Below are positions 8,839 through 16,672 of a DNA stretch of 64,000 bases, piece after piece. The notes below the pieces were generated by a model, which did no database searches, was not told the origin of the DNA, and was given only the letters and a program-made list of their open reading frames with translations. The translations under genes and the position numbers were made by a program. How positions within the stretch are numbered: the first letter of the stretch is position 1; each line of letters opens with the position of its first letter. The stretch comes from Allokutzneria oryzae (GTDB lineage: Bacteria > Actinomycetota > Actinomycetes > Mycobacteriales > Pseudonocardiaceae), in NCBI RefSeq assembly GCF_042429765.1, contig NZ_JBHLZU010000015.1, forward strand, positions 62,001-126,000. The letters are read 5' to 3'.

Positions 8839-9445
8839 GCACGCCCCGGCCGCCTGCCCGCTGCCGGTCAAGATCGTCGTCAGCGGTGGGTTCGGCGTCG
8901 GCAAGACGACGCTCATCGGGGCGATCTCCGAGATCGAGCCGCTCACCACCGAGGCGGCCATGACGGAGGTGTCCGTCGGGGTCGACGACACCACGGTGCT
9001 GCCGGACAAGAGCACCACCACGGTCGCCTTCGACTTCGGCCGGATCACCCTGGACCGCTCCTACGTGCTGTACCTGTTCGGCACGCCGGGGCAGGAGCGC
9101 TTCTCCTTCCTGTGGGACGACGTCTCCGACGGGGCGCTCGGCGCGATCCTGATGGTGGACACCAGGCGGATCGAGGACTGCTACCCGGTGATCGACTACT
9201 TCGAGGAACGGGAGATGCCCTTCGTCGTCGCGGTCAACACCTTCGACGGCGCGGAGCGCTTCGCGATCGAGGAGGTCCGCGAGGCGCTCGGGGTCTCCCA
9301 GGCGACGACGATCGTGCACTGCGACGCCCGCAAGCGGGCCTCGGTCAAGGGCGTCCTGGTCGAGCTCATCGAGAATGTGTTGGTGCAGCACGATTCTCGA
9401 CACAGCTCGGACACGACGGGCCAGGAACGCCTGGTCAACGGTTAG
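8822..9445 (+). CDS. conservon small GTPase (CvnD type)
   Basis: TTG 8822 is preferred because GAGAGGA (8806-8812) lies upstream; an in-frame ATG at 8798 has no ribosome site but remains possible. The ~207-residue protein has a P-loop GGFGVGKTT, a TEVSVGVDDTT switch region, G3 LFGTPGQERF and a G4 of NTFDG instead of NKxD. It belongs to the MglA/Rab-like bacterial GTPases paired with roadblock proteins. As last gene of the conservon it overlaps the DUF742 gene by 17 bp and probably relays the sensor's state. Confidence 0.87.
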   Translation: MYGHSEHAPAACPLPVKIVVSGGFGVGKTTLIGAISEIEPLTTEAAMTEVSVGVDDTTVLPDKSTTTVAFDFGRITLDRSYVLYLFGTPGQERFSFLWDDVSDGALGAILMVDTRRIEDCYPVIDYFEEREMPFVVAVNTFDGAERFAIEEVREALGVSQATTIVHCDARKRASVKGVLVELIENVLVQHDSRHSSDTTGQERLVNG

Positions 9446-9485
9446 CCTCCCCGGGAGTCCGTCGACTCTTGGGGGTGGGTGAGCC

Positions 9486-10391
9486 GTGACCGAACCGTGG
9501 GGCATCTCGGGCCCGACGTTCATCGTCCTGTACTGCGCGCTGATCGTCGGCCTTGTCGTGCTGAACAAGGTGTGGGCCGGCCGCCAGCGGCGCGGCGGTG
9601 ACCTCGGTGCGCCGGTCGGCGCGCTGATCCCACCGCCGTACCACCTGGCCTACCTGGTCGGCGGGGCTCGCCGCGCCGCGGAGACGGCCGTGGCGAGCCT
9701 GCTGGCCGACGGCCGCCTGCGCATCGCCAGCGCGGGAACGCTGACGCGCACCAGCGAGCAGCGCACACCGGACCCGCTGGAGAACGCGGTGCTGGACAAG
9801 GCGAACTCGGTGCGAGCGCGAACCGTGGTCGAGCTCGTCGCGGGTTCCCCTGCCTGCGCCGCGATCGCCGAGGACCTCAGCGACCGAGGACTGCTGGTGT
9901 CCCCGGACGCGGCGAAGGCGAGGCTGCGGCGGATCTTCCTGCTGTTCCTCGCGCTCGAAGTGCTCGGAATCGTCCGCGTGGCCAACGGGATCAGCCTGGA
10001 CCGCCCGGTCGGTTTCCTGATCCCCCTCGTGGTCGTCGCGGGCATCGCGACGGTGGTCGCGGGCATCGCCTCGGCGGTCCACACGCCGGGCAGGCGAACG
10101 GTGCTCGGTGACCGCGTCGCCGCGGAAGCCCGTGGCAGGTACAGCAACCACCACGCCGACGAGCCGGGCCTCGTCGGCGTCTCCACCTTCGGCTTCGCGG
10201 CGGGCGCGGTCCTCTTCGGCGGCCTGATGCTCTACCCGGACGAGCAGATCCAGCAGGCGTTGAACTACTCCCCACCACCCGTGTCCACCTCCGGCGGCGG
10301 CTCAGACGGCGGCTCCGGCGGATCGGACAGCGGTGGAGGGTGCAGTGGTGGGGGTTGCGGTGGCGGCGGTTGCGGTGGCTGCGGCGGCTGA
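9486..10391 (+). CDS. TIGR04222-type membrane protein with Gly/Cys-rich tail
   Basis: This 301-residue protein starts at GTG 9486, 40 bp after the conservon GTPase. It has an N-terminal membrane helix, a cytosolic part with VALIPPPYHLAYLVGG-like sequence, two more helices near the middle and one near residue 240. It ends in a low-complexity tail of Gly/Ser with four cysteines in the pattern C-x4-C-x4-C-x2-C. This layout fits TIGR04222, a family named for its Cys-rich Gly tail; its function is unknown. The tail could be a metal ligand or a modification substrate. Confidence 0.75.
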   Translation: MTEPWGISGPTFIVLYCALIVGLVVLNKVWAGRQRRGGDLGAPVGALIPPPYHLAYLVGGARRAAETAVASLLADGRLRIASAGTLTRTSEQRTPDPLENAVLDKANSVRARTVVELVAGSPACAAIAEDLSDRGLLVSPDAAKARLRRIFLLFLALEVLGIVRVANGISLDRPVGFLIPLVVVAGIATVVAGIASAVHTPGRRTVLGDRVAAEARGRYSNHHADEPGLVGVSTFGFAAGAVLFGGLMLYPDEQIQQALNYSPPPVSTSGGGSDGGSGGSDSGGGCSGGGCGGGGCGGCGG

Positions 10392-10408
10392 CCCCCGCCC
10401 ACTCCGGT

Positions 10409-11347
10409 TCAGGCGTTGTGGGTGCGGCGGGAGTAGGAGACCGCGTAGGCCTGGTTGCGGAAGGCGAGGATCGGGTCGTCGGAGAGCGCGATGCCCTTCG
10501 TGACCCTGGTCGGGTCGAAGATCTCCGCCGCCCAGTGGGCCTGGTCGGCGACCGGCGCGGTGATCTCCAGTCGGCCCGCCACGATCTCCTCGCGGTCGGC
10601 GGGCCAGGCCTTGGTGGCGTCGTTGGTGGGATCGCCGGGCTCGGCCAGCTGGACGTGCAGCGTGAAGCCGACCGGTCCGTTCTCCAGGCGCCGCACCAGC
10701 TCTTCGGTCAGGTACTCCTCCGGAAGGACCGCACCGTCCTCTTCGGACAGTTCGTGGAGGCCGAGGTCCGGCTCCCAGCGGTAGCGGACGAAGCGGCTGC
10801 GCCCCTCGGCGTCGGTCCACTCGAATGCGTGGATGGCCCAGTAGCGGGCCGTGCCGTAGCTGACCGGGATCGGCATCGTCGCCGCCGCCTGGAAGCCGGC
10901 GGCCGCCTCCGGGTTGTTCTGGATGTACGCGCCGACGCGCGCCGGGTCGGTGACCCCGGTGACCGGGTCCTTCTTCAAGGCTCCCAACAGGTTCAGGAAG
11001 TTCTCCGGCGTGGAGGCCAGGAACACCGGGAGGTTCACCGCGACCAGGTCCGTCGCCGAGCCGTCCGGGAGGCGGAACTTCACCGCGATGCCGCGCCCGG
11101 CCCGCGCCCCGTCCAGGGTGTGCGGGCTGCCGTTGGAGTTGGAGAAGCGCACCGTCGCGGGCACCGGGGTCCGCTGGAGGTGGGCCGCGGTGGTCAGCGC
11201 CGCCGCGTCGCCGCTCGGGGTGAAGGTGGCGTCGAAGCAGGCGCCGCGCGCGTGCGCCCTGCGGTATCCGGGGTAGGTGCCGGAGACCTGTTCCATGCTG
11301 TCGACGACCTCGACGGCGAGCTCGGACGTGGTGGGGTGGCTGGTCAT
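10409..11347 (-). CDS. catalase-family peroxidase (mini-catalase, SrpA-like)
   Basis: This 312-residue catalase-fold haem protein lacks the flavodoxin-like and wrapping domains of full catalases. Visible elements are the early RRAHARGACFDATFTPSG segment with the distal His, FSNSNGSPHTLDGARAGRGI, the Asn-containing FLASTPENF, and FRNQAYAVSYSRR, where the Tyr is the proximal haem ligand. Such short proteins mostly act as organic peroxidases with weak catalase activity. It converges with the TIGR04222 gene, 17 bp apart. The start codon follows a leaderless -10 box. Confidence 0.85.
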   Translation of the reverse strand: MTSHPTTSELAVEVVDSMEQVSGTYPGYRRAHARGACFDATFTPSGDAAALTTAAHLQRTPVPATVRFSNSNGSPHTLDGARAGRGIAVKFRLPDGSATDLVAVNLPVFLASTPENFLNLLGALKKDPVTGVTDPARVGAYIQNNPEAAAGFQAAATMPIPVSYGTARYWAIHAFEWTDAEGRSRFVRYRWEPDLGLHELSEEDGAVLPEEYLTEELVRRLENGPVGFTLHVQLAEPGDPTNDATKAWPADREEIVAGRLEITAPVADQAHWAAEIFDPTRVTKGIALSDDPILAFRNQAYAVSYSRRTHNA

Positions 11348-11353
11348 GGCCGG

Positions 11354-11359
11354 AGACTA
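11354..11359 (-). promoter_or_regulatory. leaderless -10 box TAGTCT for the mini-catalase
   Basis: On the minus strand TAGTCT lies 6 nt before ATG 11347, and no Shine-Dalgarno sequence is present. Confidence 0.45.
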
Positions 11360-11526
11360 AGGCACGTTCTCCGGCGGTGCCCCGCGCATTCTGGGCGAAT
11401 TCCCATGGCGTAGTGCCCGAACTGTCCGCAACCCGGTGACCGGCGGTGATCCGGTGATCGCAGTCCTGGGAAATCCCGGTGGACCGGTTTCGTCCGGTGT
11501 AGCCCGCATGATTGACGGATGCATTT

Positions 11527-12435
11527 TCAGGCGAGATTCAATTGCTCGGAGTAATCCCGTTCCAGTTCCTCGAAACGCCCCTCCGGCCAGCACGGCGTCT
11601 CGCCGCGCAACCACTGCGCCAGCAGGTCGACGTGCAGCTGCCACGCGGCCAGCGCCCGCGCGCGCTGGTCGGCCTGCGCCGCCGTTCCGGTCTGCGTGAG
11701 CACCAGCCGCGCGCCGCCGTTGCCCGGACGCAGCCGCCACCGCACGTGACCGCCTTCGCACGAGTACTCCAGCAGCGTGTTCTCCTCGAACGCGGTGATC
11801 GGCCCCGCGGGCACGTAGCCGTTGGTGAAGCGCAGCGGTGGTTGTGAGCCGACCACGACCGACTCGGTCAGCAGCTCCCACACCACGCTCTGGGGCTTGG
11901 TGAGGTTGCGTTCGAAGCGGACCTGCCAGCCGTCCTCGGTCTCGGTCAGCTCGCCGCGCTCCAGTCCGAACAGCGCAACGTACTCGTCGTGCCGTGGTCC
12001 GTAGTCGGCGTCCGGAGCGGACTTCTCCCCAGCGAGCATGGTCTCCAGCGCGCCGATGCAGGTCTCCCAGCCGGTGGCGAAGCTCGCCGCGCCCGCGCGG
12101 TCGTCGAAGACATGGGTGAACAGCAGCACGCAGCCGCCACCGTCCTCGCGCAGCTCCCAGCGCAGCACCTCGCCCTCCCAGGTGAAGGCGAACAGGCGCT
12201 CGGGCTCGAAGTCGGTGATCACACCCTTCGTCGGCGCGCCCTGGTCGCCGTCGAAGACGAAGAGGATGGTCGCGCCCTGCTTGAGCTCGGTGTGCATGGT
12301 CGCCGGGAACCACTTGCTGGTGTGGTCGGGCTCGGTGATCGCGCGCCACACCTTGCCGATCGGATGCGCGAGCCGGCGTTCGAAGCGCAGGACGTTGCGG
12401 CCGTCGGCGGTGCTGAGCTCGCCGTTGCGGGTCAT
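11527..12435 (-). CDS. tandem SRPBCC/AHSA1-domain protein
   Basis: ATG 12435 follows GAGGAAAA, which sets the start. The 302 residues hold two START-like (AHSA1) units in series: residues ~14-150 with HPIGKVWRAITEPDHTSKWF, and ~165-290 with LTKPQSVVWELLTES and a WQLHVDLLAQWLRG closing helix. AHSA1-like proteins next to ArsR genes bind hydrophobic ligands in a deep cavity; the ligand here is unknown. The gene lies 11 bp after the ArsR gene and is surely co-transcribed. The double domain is unusual; most relatives have one. Confidence 0.82.
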   Translation of the reverse strand: MTRNGELSTADGRNVLRFERRLAHPIGKVWRAITEPDHTSKWFPATMHTELKQGATILFVFDGDQGAPTKGVITDFEPERLFAFTWEGEVLRWELREDGGGCVLLFTHVFDDRAGAASFATGWETCIGALETMLAGEKSAPDADYGPRHDEYVALFGLERGELTETEDGWQVRFERNLTKPQSVVWELLTESVVVGSQPPLRFTNGYVPAGPITAFEENTLLEYSCEGGHVRWRLRPGNGGARLVLTQTGTAAQADQRARALAAWQLHVDLLAQWLRGETPCWPEGRFEELERDYSEQLNLA

Positions 12436-12446
12436 GGCGGTTTTCC

Positions 12447-12764
12447 TCACTCGGTCTCGTCGGGCATCGTTTCGAGGTGGCGCTCCAGGGCGTCCAGCCG
12501 CCCGGCCCACAGCCGCCGGTAGGGCTGCAACCAGCCGTCGAGCTCGGCCAGCGGGGCGGGGTTCAGCTCGTACCACCGGCGCTGCGCCTCCTGGCGGACC
12601 CGGACCAGGCCCGCATCCCGCAGCACCCGCAGGTGCTTGGACGTTCCCGGCTGGGTCAGTCCCAGCTCGTCGCTGAGCTCGCCGACCAGGTGCGGGCGGC
12701 TGAGCAGCAGGTCCAGGATGCGGCGTCGGCTGGGCTCGGCGACGATCTCGAAGACGGTGGACAC
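12447..12764 (-). CDS. ArsR-family transcriptional regulator
   Basis: The 105-residue winged-helix protein has EIVAEPSRRRILDLL, GELSDELGLTQPGTSKHLRVL as the recognition segment, and RRWYELNP in the wing. No cysteine-type metal site is visible, which suits the subgroup paired with SRPBCC proteins. The only plausible start is GTG 12764. The AGGAGG before it is only 1 nt away, too close to serve as a ribosome site, while TATATT lies 7 nt upstream, so the message is probably leaderless. Confidence 0.87.
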   Translation of the reverse strand: MSTVFEIVAEPSRRRILDLLLSRPHLVGELSDELGLTQPGTSKHLRVLRDAGLVRVRQEAQRRWYELNPAPLAELDGWLQPYRRLWAGRLDALERHLETMPDETE

Positions 12765-12771
12765 GCCTCCT

Positions 12772-12777
12772 AATATA
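12772..12777 (-). promoter_or_regulatory. -10 box TATATT of the ArsR-SRPBCC operon
   Basis: TATATT is 7 nt before GTG 12764. The surrounding AT-rich island (12771-12795, with ATATA runs on both sides of CCCTCAGGG) is out of character for the region and is the likely autoregulatory ArsR site. It lies partly in the 3' end of the GrpB gene. Confidence 0.55.
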
Positions 12778-12781
12778 ACCC

Positions 12782-13327
12782 TCAGGGAATATATCCGCCA
12801 GGGTATGTACGGAGAACTCGGGCGACGAACTCGGACTTGCCCGCCGTGTACGCCTCGCGGTCTCCGCCGTGCCGGTCGGACAACCCCCGCTTCAGCTCGG
12901 TGTACTCCCGCGCGAGCCCGGCGTCGGCGCGCAACGCGTCGCGGAAGGCGATCTGGTCCCGCCAGCGCCGGTGCCCAGCGGAGACCACGTGCAGGTGCGC
13001 CACCCGTCGCTGTCCTGACGCGCGCACGAAGAACCGCCGCCAGGGCCGCTCGTCCAGCTCCGGCGGCACCAGGTGCCACCCGTCCCCGGTCAGCGCCCCG
13101 TGGACGGCGCCGTCGGTGTGGTCGCGCACCGACGCCATCAGATCCACGATCGGCTTGGCCGCCAGTCCGGGAACCGAGGTCGAGCCGATGTGCTCGACGC
13201 CGTCGGCCAGCCACGGCCCCAGCAGCTCGACCAGCCGGGTCCGCTCCCCGGACGCGCGCTCCGGCCAGCGCGGGTCATACGGGAGGACAACGGCTCTCTC
13301 GGTCGCCCATGCGGGAATCTCGGACAT
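12782..13327 (-). CDS. GrpB family protein (nucleotidyltransferase superfamily)
   Basis: The 181-residue protein matches GrpB/UPF0157: VLPYDPRWPERASGERTRL near the start, VEHIGSTSVPGLAAKPIVDL holding the GS..D-type nucleotidyltransferase motif, and HLHVVSAGHRRWRDQIAFRD. Some members are fused to dephospho-CoA kinase, but the reaction of stand-alone GrpB is not established. ATG 13327 has a leaderless -10 box. The stop is 17 bp before the ArsR start, so read-through into that operon is possible. Confidence 0.85.
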   Translation of the reverse strand: MSEIPAWATERAVVLPYDPRWPERASGERTRLVELLGPWLADGVEHIGSTSVPGLAAKPIVDLMASVRDHTDGAVHGALTGDGWHLVPPELDERPWRRFFVRASGQRRVAHLHVVSAGHRRWRDQIAFRDALRADAGLAREYTELKRGLSDRHGGDREAYTAGKSEFVARVLRTYPGGYIP

Positions 13328-13333
13328 ACCCCG

Positions 13334-13339
13334 AAGCTA
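13334..13339 (-). promoter_or_regulatory. leaderless -10 box TAGCTT for grpB-like gene
   Basis: TAGCTT on the minus strand lies 6 nt before ATG 13327, and there is no ribosome site. Confidence 0.45.
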
Positions 13340-13356
13340 ACCCGGGGCGCCGACAC

Positions 13357-13752
13357 TCACCGGACGGGCAGGACGAGCTGCCGCAGCAGCCGGTCGGCGT
13401 CCGCGTCCGGGGCGGCGGTGAGGCCGGAGTGGACCGGCCCGGCCCGCACGACCGTGCTGCGCGGTGCGGTCAGCCAGCGGAAGCGGCGGCCGATCTCCTC
13501 CTCGGCGGCCGGACCCGCGACCTCCGAGCCCGCGCAGACGTCCGCGAACGCCCGCACCGCGCGGGCGACGCTGTCCGGGTCGGCGGTCGGGTCCAGCGCG
13601 CGCAGCCGGTCCACGTCCAGGTGCACCCGCGAGCCGAGGTAGTCCAGCCTGCGGCAGTAGAGCAGCACTCCCGCGTTGATCGACTCGCCGCGTTCGGCGC
13701 GCGGCACGACCTGCAGCACCGCGTACTCGAAGACGTGCCGCCGATCAGTCAC
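13357..13752 (-). CDS. DUF3037 family protein
   Basis: The 131-residue product fits DUF3037: FEYAVLQVVPRAERGESINAG near the start, then LLYCRRLDYLGSRV. The family has no assigned activity but is commonly found next to HipA-like kinase genes, as here. GTG 13752 overlaps the kinase stop as GTGA, so the pair is translationally coupled. It is the last gene of the amidase-kinase-DUF3037 operon. Confidence 0.8.
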   Translation of the reverse strand: MTDRRHVFEYAVLQVVPRAERGESINAGVLLYCRRLDYLGSRVHLDVDRLRALDPTADPDSVARAVRAFADVCAGSEVAGPAAEEEIGRRFRWLTAPRSTVVRAGPVHSGLTAAPDADADRLLRQLVLPVR

Positions 13753-14576
13753 TTCCCGCCACCCTTGGTCGTCAACCAACTCGGCCGGTTCGCGCCGACC
13801 TTCTTGGGCGTCCGATCCTTCCTGATGGTCGGATCGGGCAGCCAGGCGGAGCTGGCCGCCGCCCGCGCGGCGAGCTGGTCCACGTACGCGGCGCGCAGCT
13901 GGTCCACGTCGTCGAAGCCGGGCTCCTCCGCCAGCCACGCGTCGGGGACCCGGGCCAGCGCCGCCGTCAGCAGCTCGCGGGTGACCAGCGGCGCGAGCGC
14001 GGCGTCGGCGGCGGCCACGTCCGGCGCGAAGTCGATCAGCACGTGCTCGCTGGAGTCGAACGGCCGCGCGACCCAGGTCTCGCGCCGCGCCCAGTTGTGG
14101 TGGAACGTCAGTGCCGATCCGTGGTCGATCAGATGCGGCTTTCCGTGCCAGGACAACATGTTCGGGTTGCGCCAGGACCGGTCGACATTGCCGATCAGGC
14201 CGTCGAACCACACCACCCGGCCCGCGAAGCCCGAGTCGACGGAGAACGCGGCCGGGGTGAAGTCCAGCGCGCCGGGCAGGTAGTCCATGCCCAGGTTCAG
14301 CCCGCCGCTGGCGCGCAGCAGGTCCTGGATGTCCTGGTCCGGCTCGCTCGCGGCGAGCACCGGGTCGAGCTCGACGGTCACCAGGTCCGGAACGGGCAGG
14401 CCGAGCGCGCGGGCGAGGTGCGCGCTGACCACCTCGGCGACCAGCACCTTGCGGCCCTGGCCCGCACCGTGGAACTTGACCACGTACGTGCCGAGGTCGT
14501 CGGCCTCCATGATCCCCGGCAGCGACCCGCCCTCGCGCAGTGGCGCCACATAACGGATCGCCGTCACATGCTTCAC
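13749..14576 (-). CDS. HipA-like kinase family protein (short, stand-alone)
   Basis: The 275-residue protein is a shortened HipA/PI3-4K-fold kinase. GTYVVKFHGAGQGRKVLVAE holds the ATP-anchoring Lys, DGLIGNVDRSWRNPNML is the catalytic loop with Asp and Asn, and HLIDHGSALTF supplies the metal-binding Asp in place of DFG. No HipB-like antitoxin is adjacent; its partner is the DUF3037 protein. GTG 14576 overlaps the amidase stop as GTGA. The substrate is unknown, and a role as a toxin should not be assumed. Confidence 0.78.
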   Translation of the reverse strand: MKHVTAIRYVAPLREGGSLPGIMEADDLGTYVVKFHGAGQGRKVLVAEVVSAHLARALGLPVPDLVTVELDPVLAASEPDQDIQDLLRASGGLNLGMDYLPGALDFTPAAFSVDSGFAGRVVWFDGLIGNVDRSWRNPNMLSWHGKPHLIDHGSALTFHHNWARRETWVARPFDSSEHVLIDFAPDVAAADAALAPLVTRELLTAALARVPDAWLAEEPGFDDVDQLRAAYVDQLAARAAASSAWLPDPTIRKDRTPKKVGANRPSWLTTKGGGK

Positions 14577-16000
14577 GCTTGCTCGCCTTTCCAGTCGGGC
14601 GTGACCGGCGTGACCGTGCCGAACCGCCGCTCGATCTCGGCGGCCGCGGCGAGGCACAGGTCCTCGCGGAAGTGCCCGCCGATCACCTGAACTCCCCTGG
14701 GCACACCCCCGGACGGGGAAGCACCGCCGACGCCGGTCGGCACCGCCACCGCCGGCACGCCGACGAGCGTGGTGACGGTGTTCAGGCTGATCGCCAGCGT
14801 GCTCCGCATGTGCTCCTCCGGGCCGGACACCCGCGGGTCCCGGTCGCCGACCGGCTGTGTGCTGACCGGGCCGACGACCAGCGGGTACCGTTGCTGGAAC
14901 CGCTTCCAGTCCCGGACTATTCCGTGCCGGTCACCGGTGACCTTGACGTAGTCGGCCAGGGAGCACGGCGGCATGCGCTCCATGGACAGCTCCATGTGCT
15001 GAGCGCTCTCCTCGGTCAGCAAGGGGCGGATGCGCGGCCACGACAGGCCGAACTCGGTGCTGATCAGCTTCCCGTACGCGGTGAGCGCGTCGGCGTAGCG
15101 CGGCAGCTCCACCTCCTCCACCGCGTATCCGGCGTCCGCGAGCGCGTCCGCCGCCTGCTCCACCGCGGCGCGAACGTCTTGGTGCACACCGAATCCGCCG
15201 GGGTCGGACACCACCCCGACCGTGATCGGCTCCGGCGGTGGCGGCCCGTCCAGCGGCGCCGGAACGGCGAGCGGGTCGCACGGGTCCGGCCCGGCCAGCA
15301 CCTCGAACGCGGCGCGCAGATCGGCGACCATGCGGGCGAGGGGCCCGTCCACCGGGAGCAGCTGGGAGGCCAGCGTCGGTTCGACCCCGGCCACCCGGTG
15401 GTCCACCGGCAACCGCCCGTGGCTCGCCTTGAGACCCGTGATGCCGCAACACATCGCGGGAATGCGGATCGAGCCGCCGGAGTCGTTGCCGAGCCCCAGC
15501 GCGGCCATGCCCGCGGCCACCGCCGCGCCGTCGCCTCCGCTGCTCCCGCCGGGAGTTTTCGTGCTGTTCCAGGGGTTCAGCGTCTCGCCGAAGAGCTGGC
15601 TCGTGGTCCCGTAGCCGCCGATGGTCATGTCCGGCATGTTGGAGCGGCCGATCGGGATCGCGTCCGCCTCGCGCAGCCGCCGCACCTGGGGCGCGTCGGA
15701 GCCGGCCATCGCGTTCCGGAAGTGGGGCACGCCGTGCGTGGTCGCCGAGCCTCGGACGTCGATGTTCTCCTTGACCGTGAAGGGAACCCCGGCAAGCGGG
15801 CCGAGTCGTTCGCCCGCCGCGCGCCGCCGGTCGATGTCCGCGGCCGCGGCGACGGCCTCCTGCTCCAGCGTCCTGGTGACCGCGTTGACGGCGGGGTTGA
15901 CCTCCGCGATCCGGTCAAGGTGTGCGCGGACGACCTCGACGGCGCCCAGTTCGCCGGAGCGGACCGCGGCGGCCAGCTCGGTCGCGCTCAGTTTCCACAT
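14573..16000 (-). CDS. amidase signature family hydrolase
   Basis: This 475-residue amidase-signature enzyme has the Ser-cisSer-Lys triad in place: Lys in PFTVKENID, cis-Ser in TPGGSSGGDGAAVAAG and the nucleophile Ser in GNDSGGSIRIPA. The family hydrolyses carboxamides; the substrate is not readable, and GatA function is unlikely because gatB/gatC are absent. The start is ATG 16000, seven nt after TATCTT. It heads the operon with the HipA-like kinase and DUF3037 genes and is divergent from the TetR gene. Confidence 0.85.
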   Translation of the reverse strand: MWKLSATELAAAVRSGELGAVEVVRAHLDRIAEVNPAVNAVTRTLEQEAVAAAADIDRRRAAGERLGPLAGVPFTVKENIDVRGSATTHGVPHFRNAMAGSDAPQVRRLREADAIPIGRSNMPDMTIGGYGTTSQLFGETLNPWNSTKTPGGSSGGDGAAVAAGMAALGLGNDSGGSIRIPAMCCGITGLKASHGRLPVDHRVAGVEPTLASQLLPVDGPLARMVADLRAAFEVLAGPDPCDPLAVPAPLDGPPPPEPITVGVVSDPGGFGVHQDVRAAVEQAADALADAGYAVEEVELPRYADALTAYGKLISTEFGLSWPRIRPLLTEESAQHMELSMERMPPCSLADYVKVTGDRHGIVRDWKRFQQRYPLVVGPVSTQPVGDRDPRVSGPEEHMRSTLAISLNTVTTLVGVPAVAVPTGVGGASPSGGVPRGVQVIGGHFREDLCLAAAAEIERRFGTVTPVTPDWKGEQA

Positions 16001-16007
16001 GGCAGTC

Positions 16008-16013
16008 AAGATA
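16008..16013 (-). promoter_or_regulatory. -10 box TATCTT of the amidase operon
   Basis: TATCTT lies 7 nt before ATG 16000 on the minus strand, so the transcript is probably leaderless. It overlaps the left arm of the operator at 16009-16026. Confidence 0.6.
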
Positions 16014-16026
16014 CAAACCTGTATCT
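16009..16026. promoter_or_regulatory. probable TetR operator, 7-bp arms AGATACA/TGTATCT
   Basis: AGATACA-AACC-TGTATCT is a perfect inverted repeat. It covers the -10 box of the amidase and the -35 region of tetR, so a bound TetR dimer would silence both promoters. A second CTGTAT lies 20 bp downstream and may be a half site. Confidence 0.7.
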
Positions 16027-16041
16027 GAGTACGCGACTGTA

Positions 16042-16047
16042 TATATT
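16042..16047 (+). promoter_or_regulatory. leaderless -10 box TATATT for the tetR gene
   Basis: TATATT is followed by 7 nt and then ATG 16055, with no ribosome site between them. Confidence 0.6.
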
Positions 16048-16054
16048 CGACGGC

Positions 16055-16648
16055 ATGCGCCTGACCCGTGAGCAGAGCCGTGCCCAGACCCGCGAGCGGT
16101 TGCTCACCGCCGCGGCCGACCTGTTCGCCGAGCGCGGAGTGAACGGCACCTCGGTCGAGCAGATCGCCGAGCGCGCCGGCTACACCAGGGGCGCGTTCTA
16201 CGGGAACTTCGAGGACAAGCACCAGCTCGTCGGAGAGCTGCTGAAGCAACGGACGCTGCGCGAGCTCGAAGAGGTCACCGCGCTCCAGAGCGCCGAAGAC
16301 CCGTGGGAGGCCGTCCGCGAATGGAACCGCGCGCGTGCCGAGCACCTCACGGAGTGGCTGGCCCTGCGGACCGAACTGATGCTCTACGCGCTACGCAACG
16401 CCGAGATCCGCCCGCGGCTCGCCGAGCGCGAGACGATCGCCCGCGACGCCCACGCCCGCAACATCGAGCAGATCTTCGCCGGGAAGACCCCGCCAGCCGA
16501 TCCGGCGTTCCTGGCGCTGATCGTGCACGCGCTGGAGGACGGCTTGCTCATCCAGCGGCTGCTGTTCCCTGACGAGATCGGCGACGACGTCGTGGTCGAC
16601 GCGGTCGAGCTGCTGATGCGCACCTGGACCCGCTCGGCCGGGGACTGA
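16055..16648 (+). CDS. TetR-family transcriptional regulator
   Basis: This 197-residue regulator has the TetR N-terminal helix-turn-helix (about residues 10-56: LLTAAADLFAERGVNGTSVE, then AGYTRGAFYGNFEDKHQLV) and an all-helical ligand domain. It is divergent from the amidase operon, with a palindrome between them that overlaps both promoters, so it very likely represses that operon and itself. The inducer is unknown; an amide substrate of the neighbouring enzyme is a reasonable guess. Confidence 0.87.
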   Translation: MRLTREQSRAQTRERLLTAAADLFAERGVNGTSVEQIAERAGYTRGAFYGNFEDKHQLVGELLKQRTLRELEEVTALQSAEDPWEAVREWNRARAEHLTEWLALRTELMLYALRNAEIRPRLAERETIARDAHARNIEQIFAGKTPPADPAFLALIVHALEDGLLIQRLLFPDEIGDDVVVDAVELLMRTWTRSAGD

Positions 16649-16672
16649 CCGCTCCTAGCATCCTTTCCGACT

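Noticed and set aside
12765..12770. AGGAGG as ribosome binding site for the ArsR gene
   Set aside because: It is only 1 nt from the GTG. A TATATT box at 7 nt fits a leaderless message better.
13749..14576. HipBA toxin-antitoxin module
   Set aside because: There is no HipB-like DNA-binding antitoxin next to the kinase. The partner is DUF3037 and the operon is led by an amidase.
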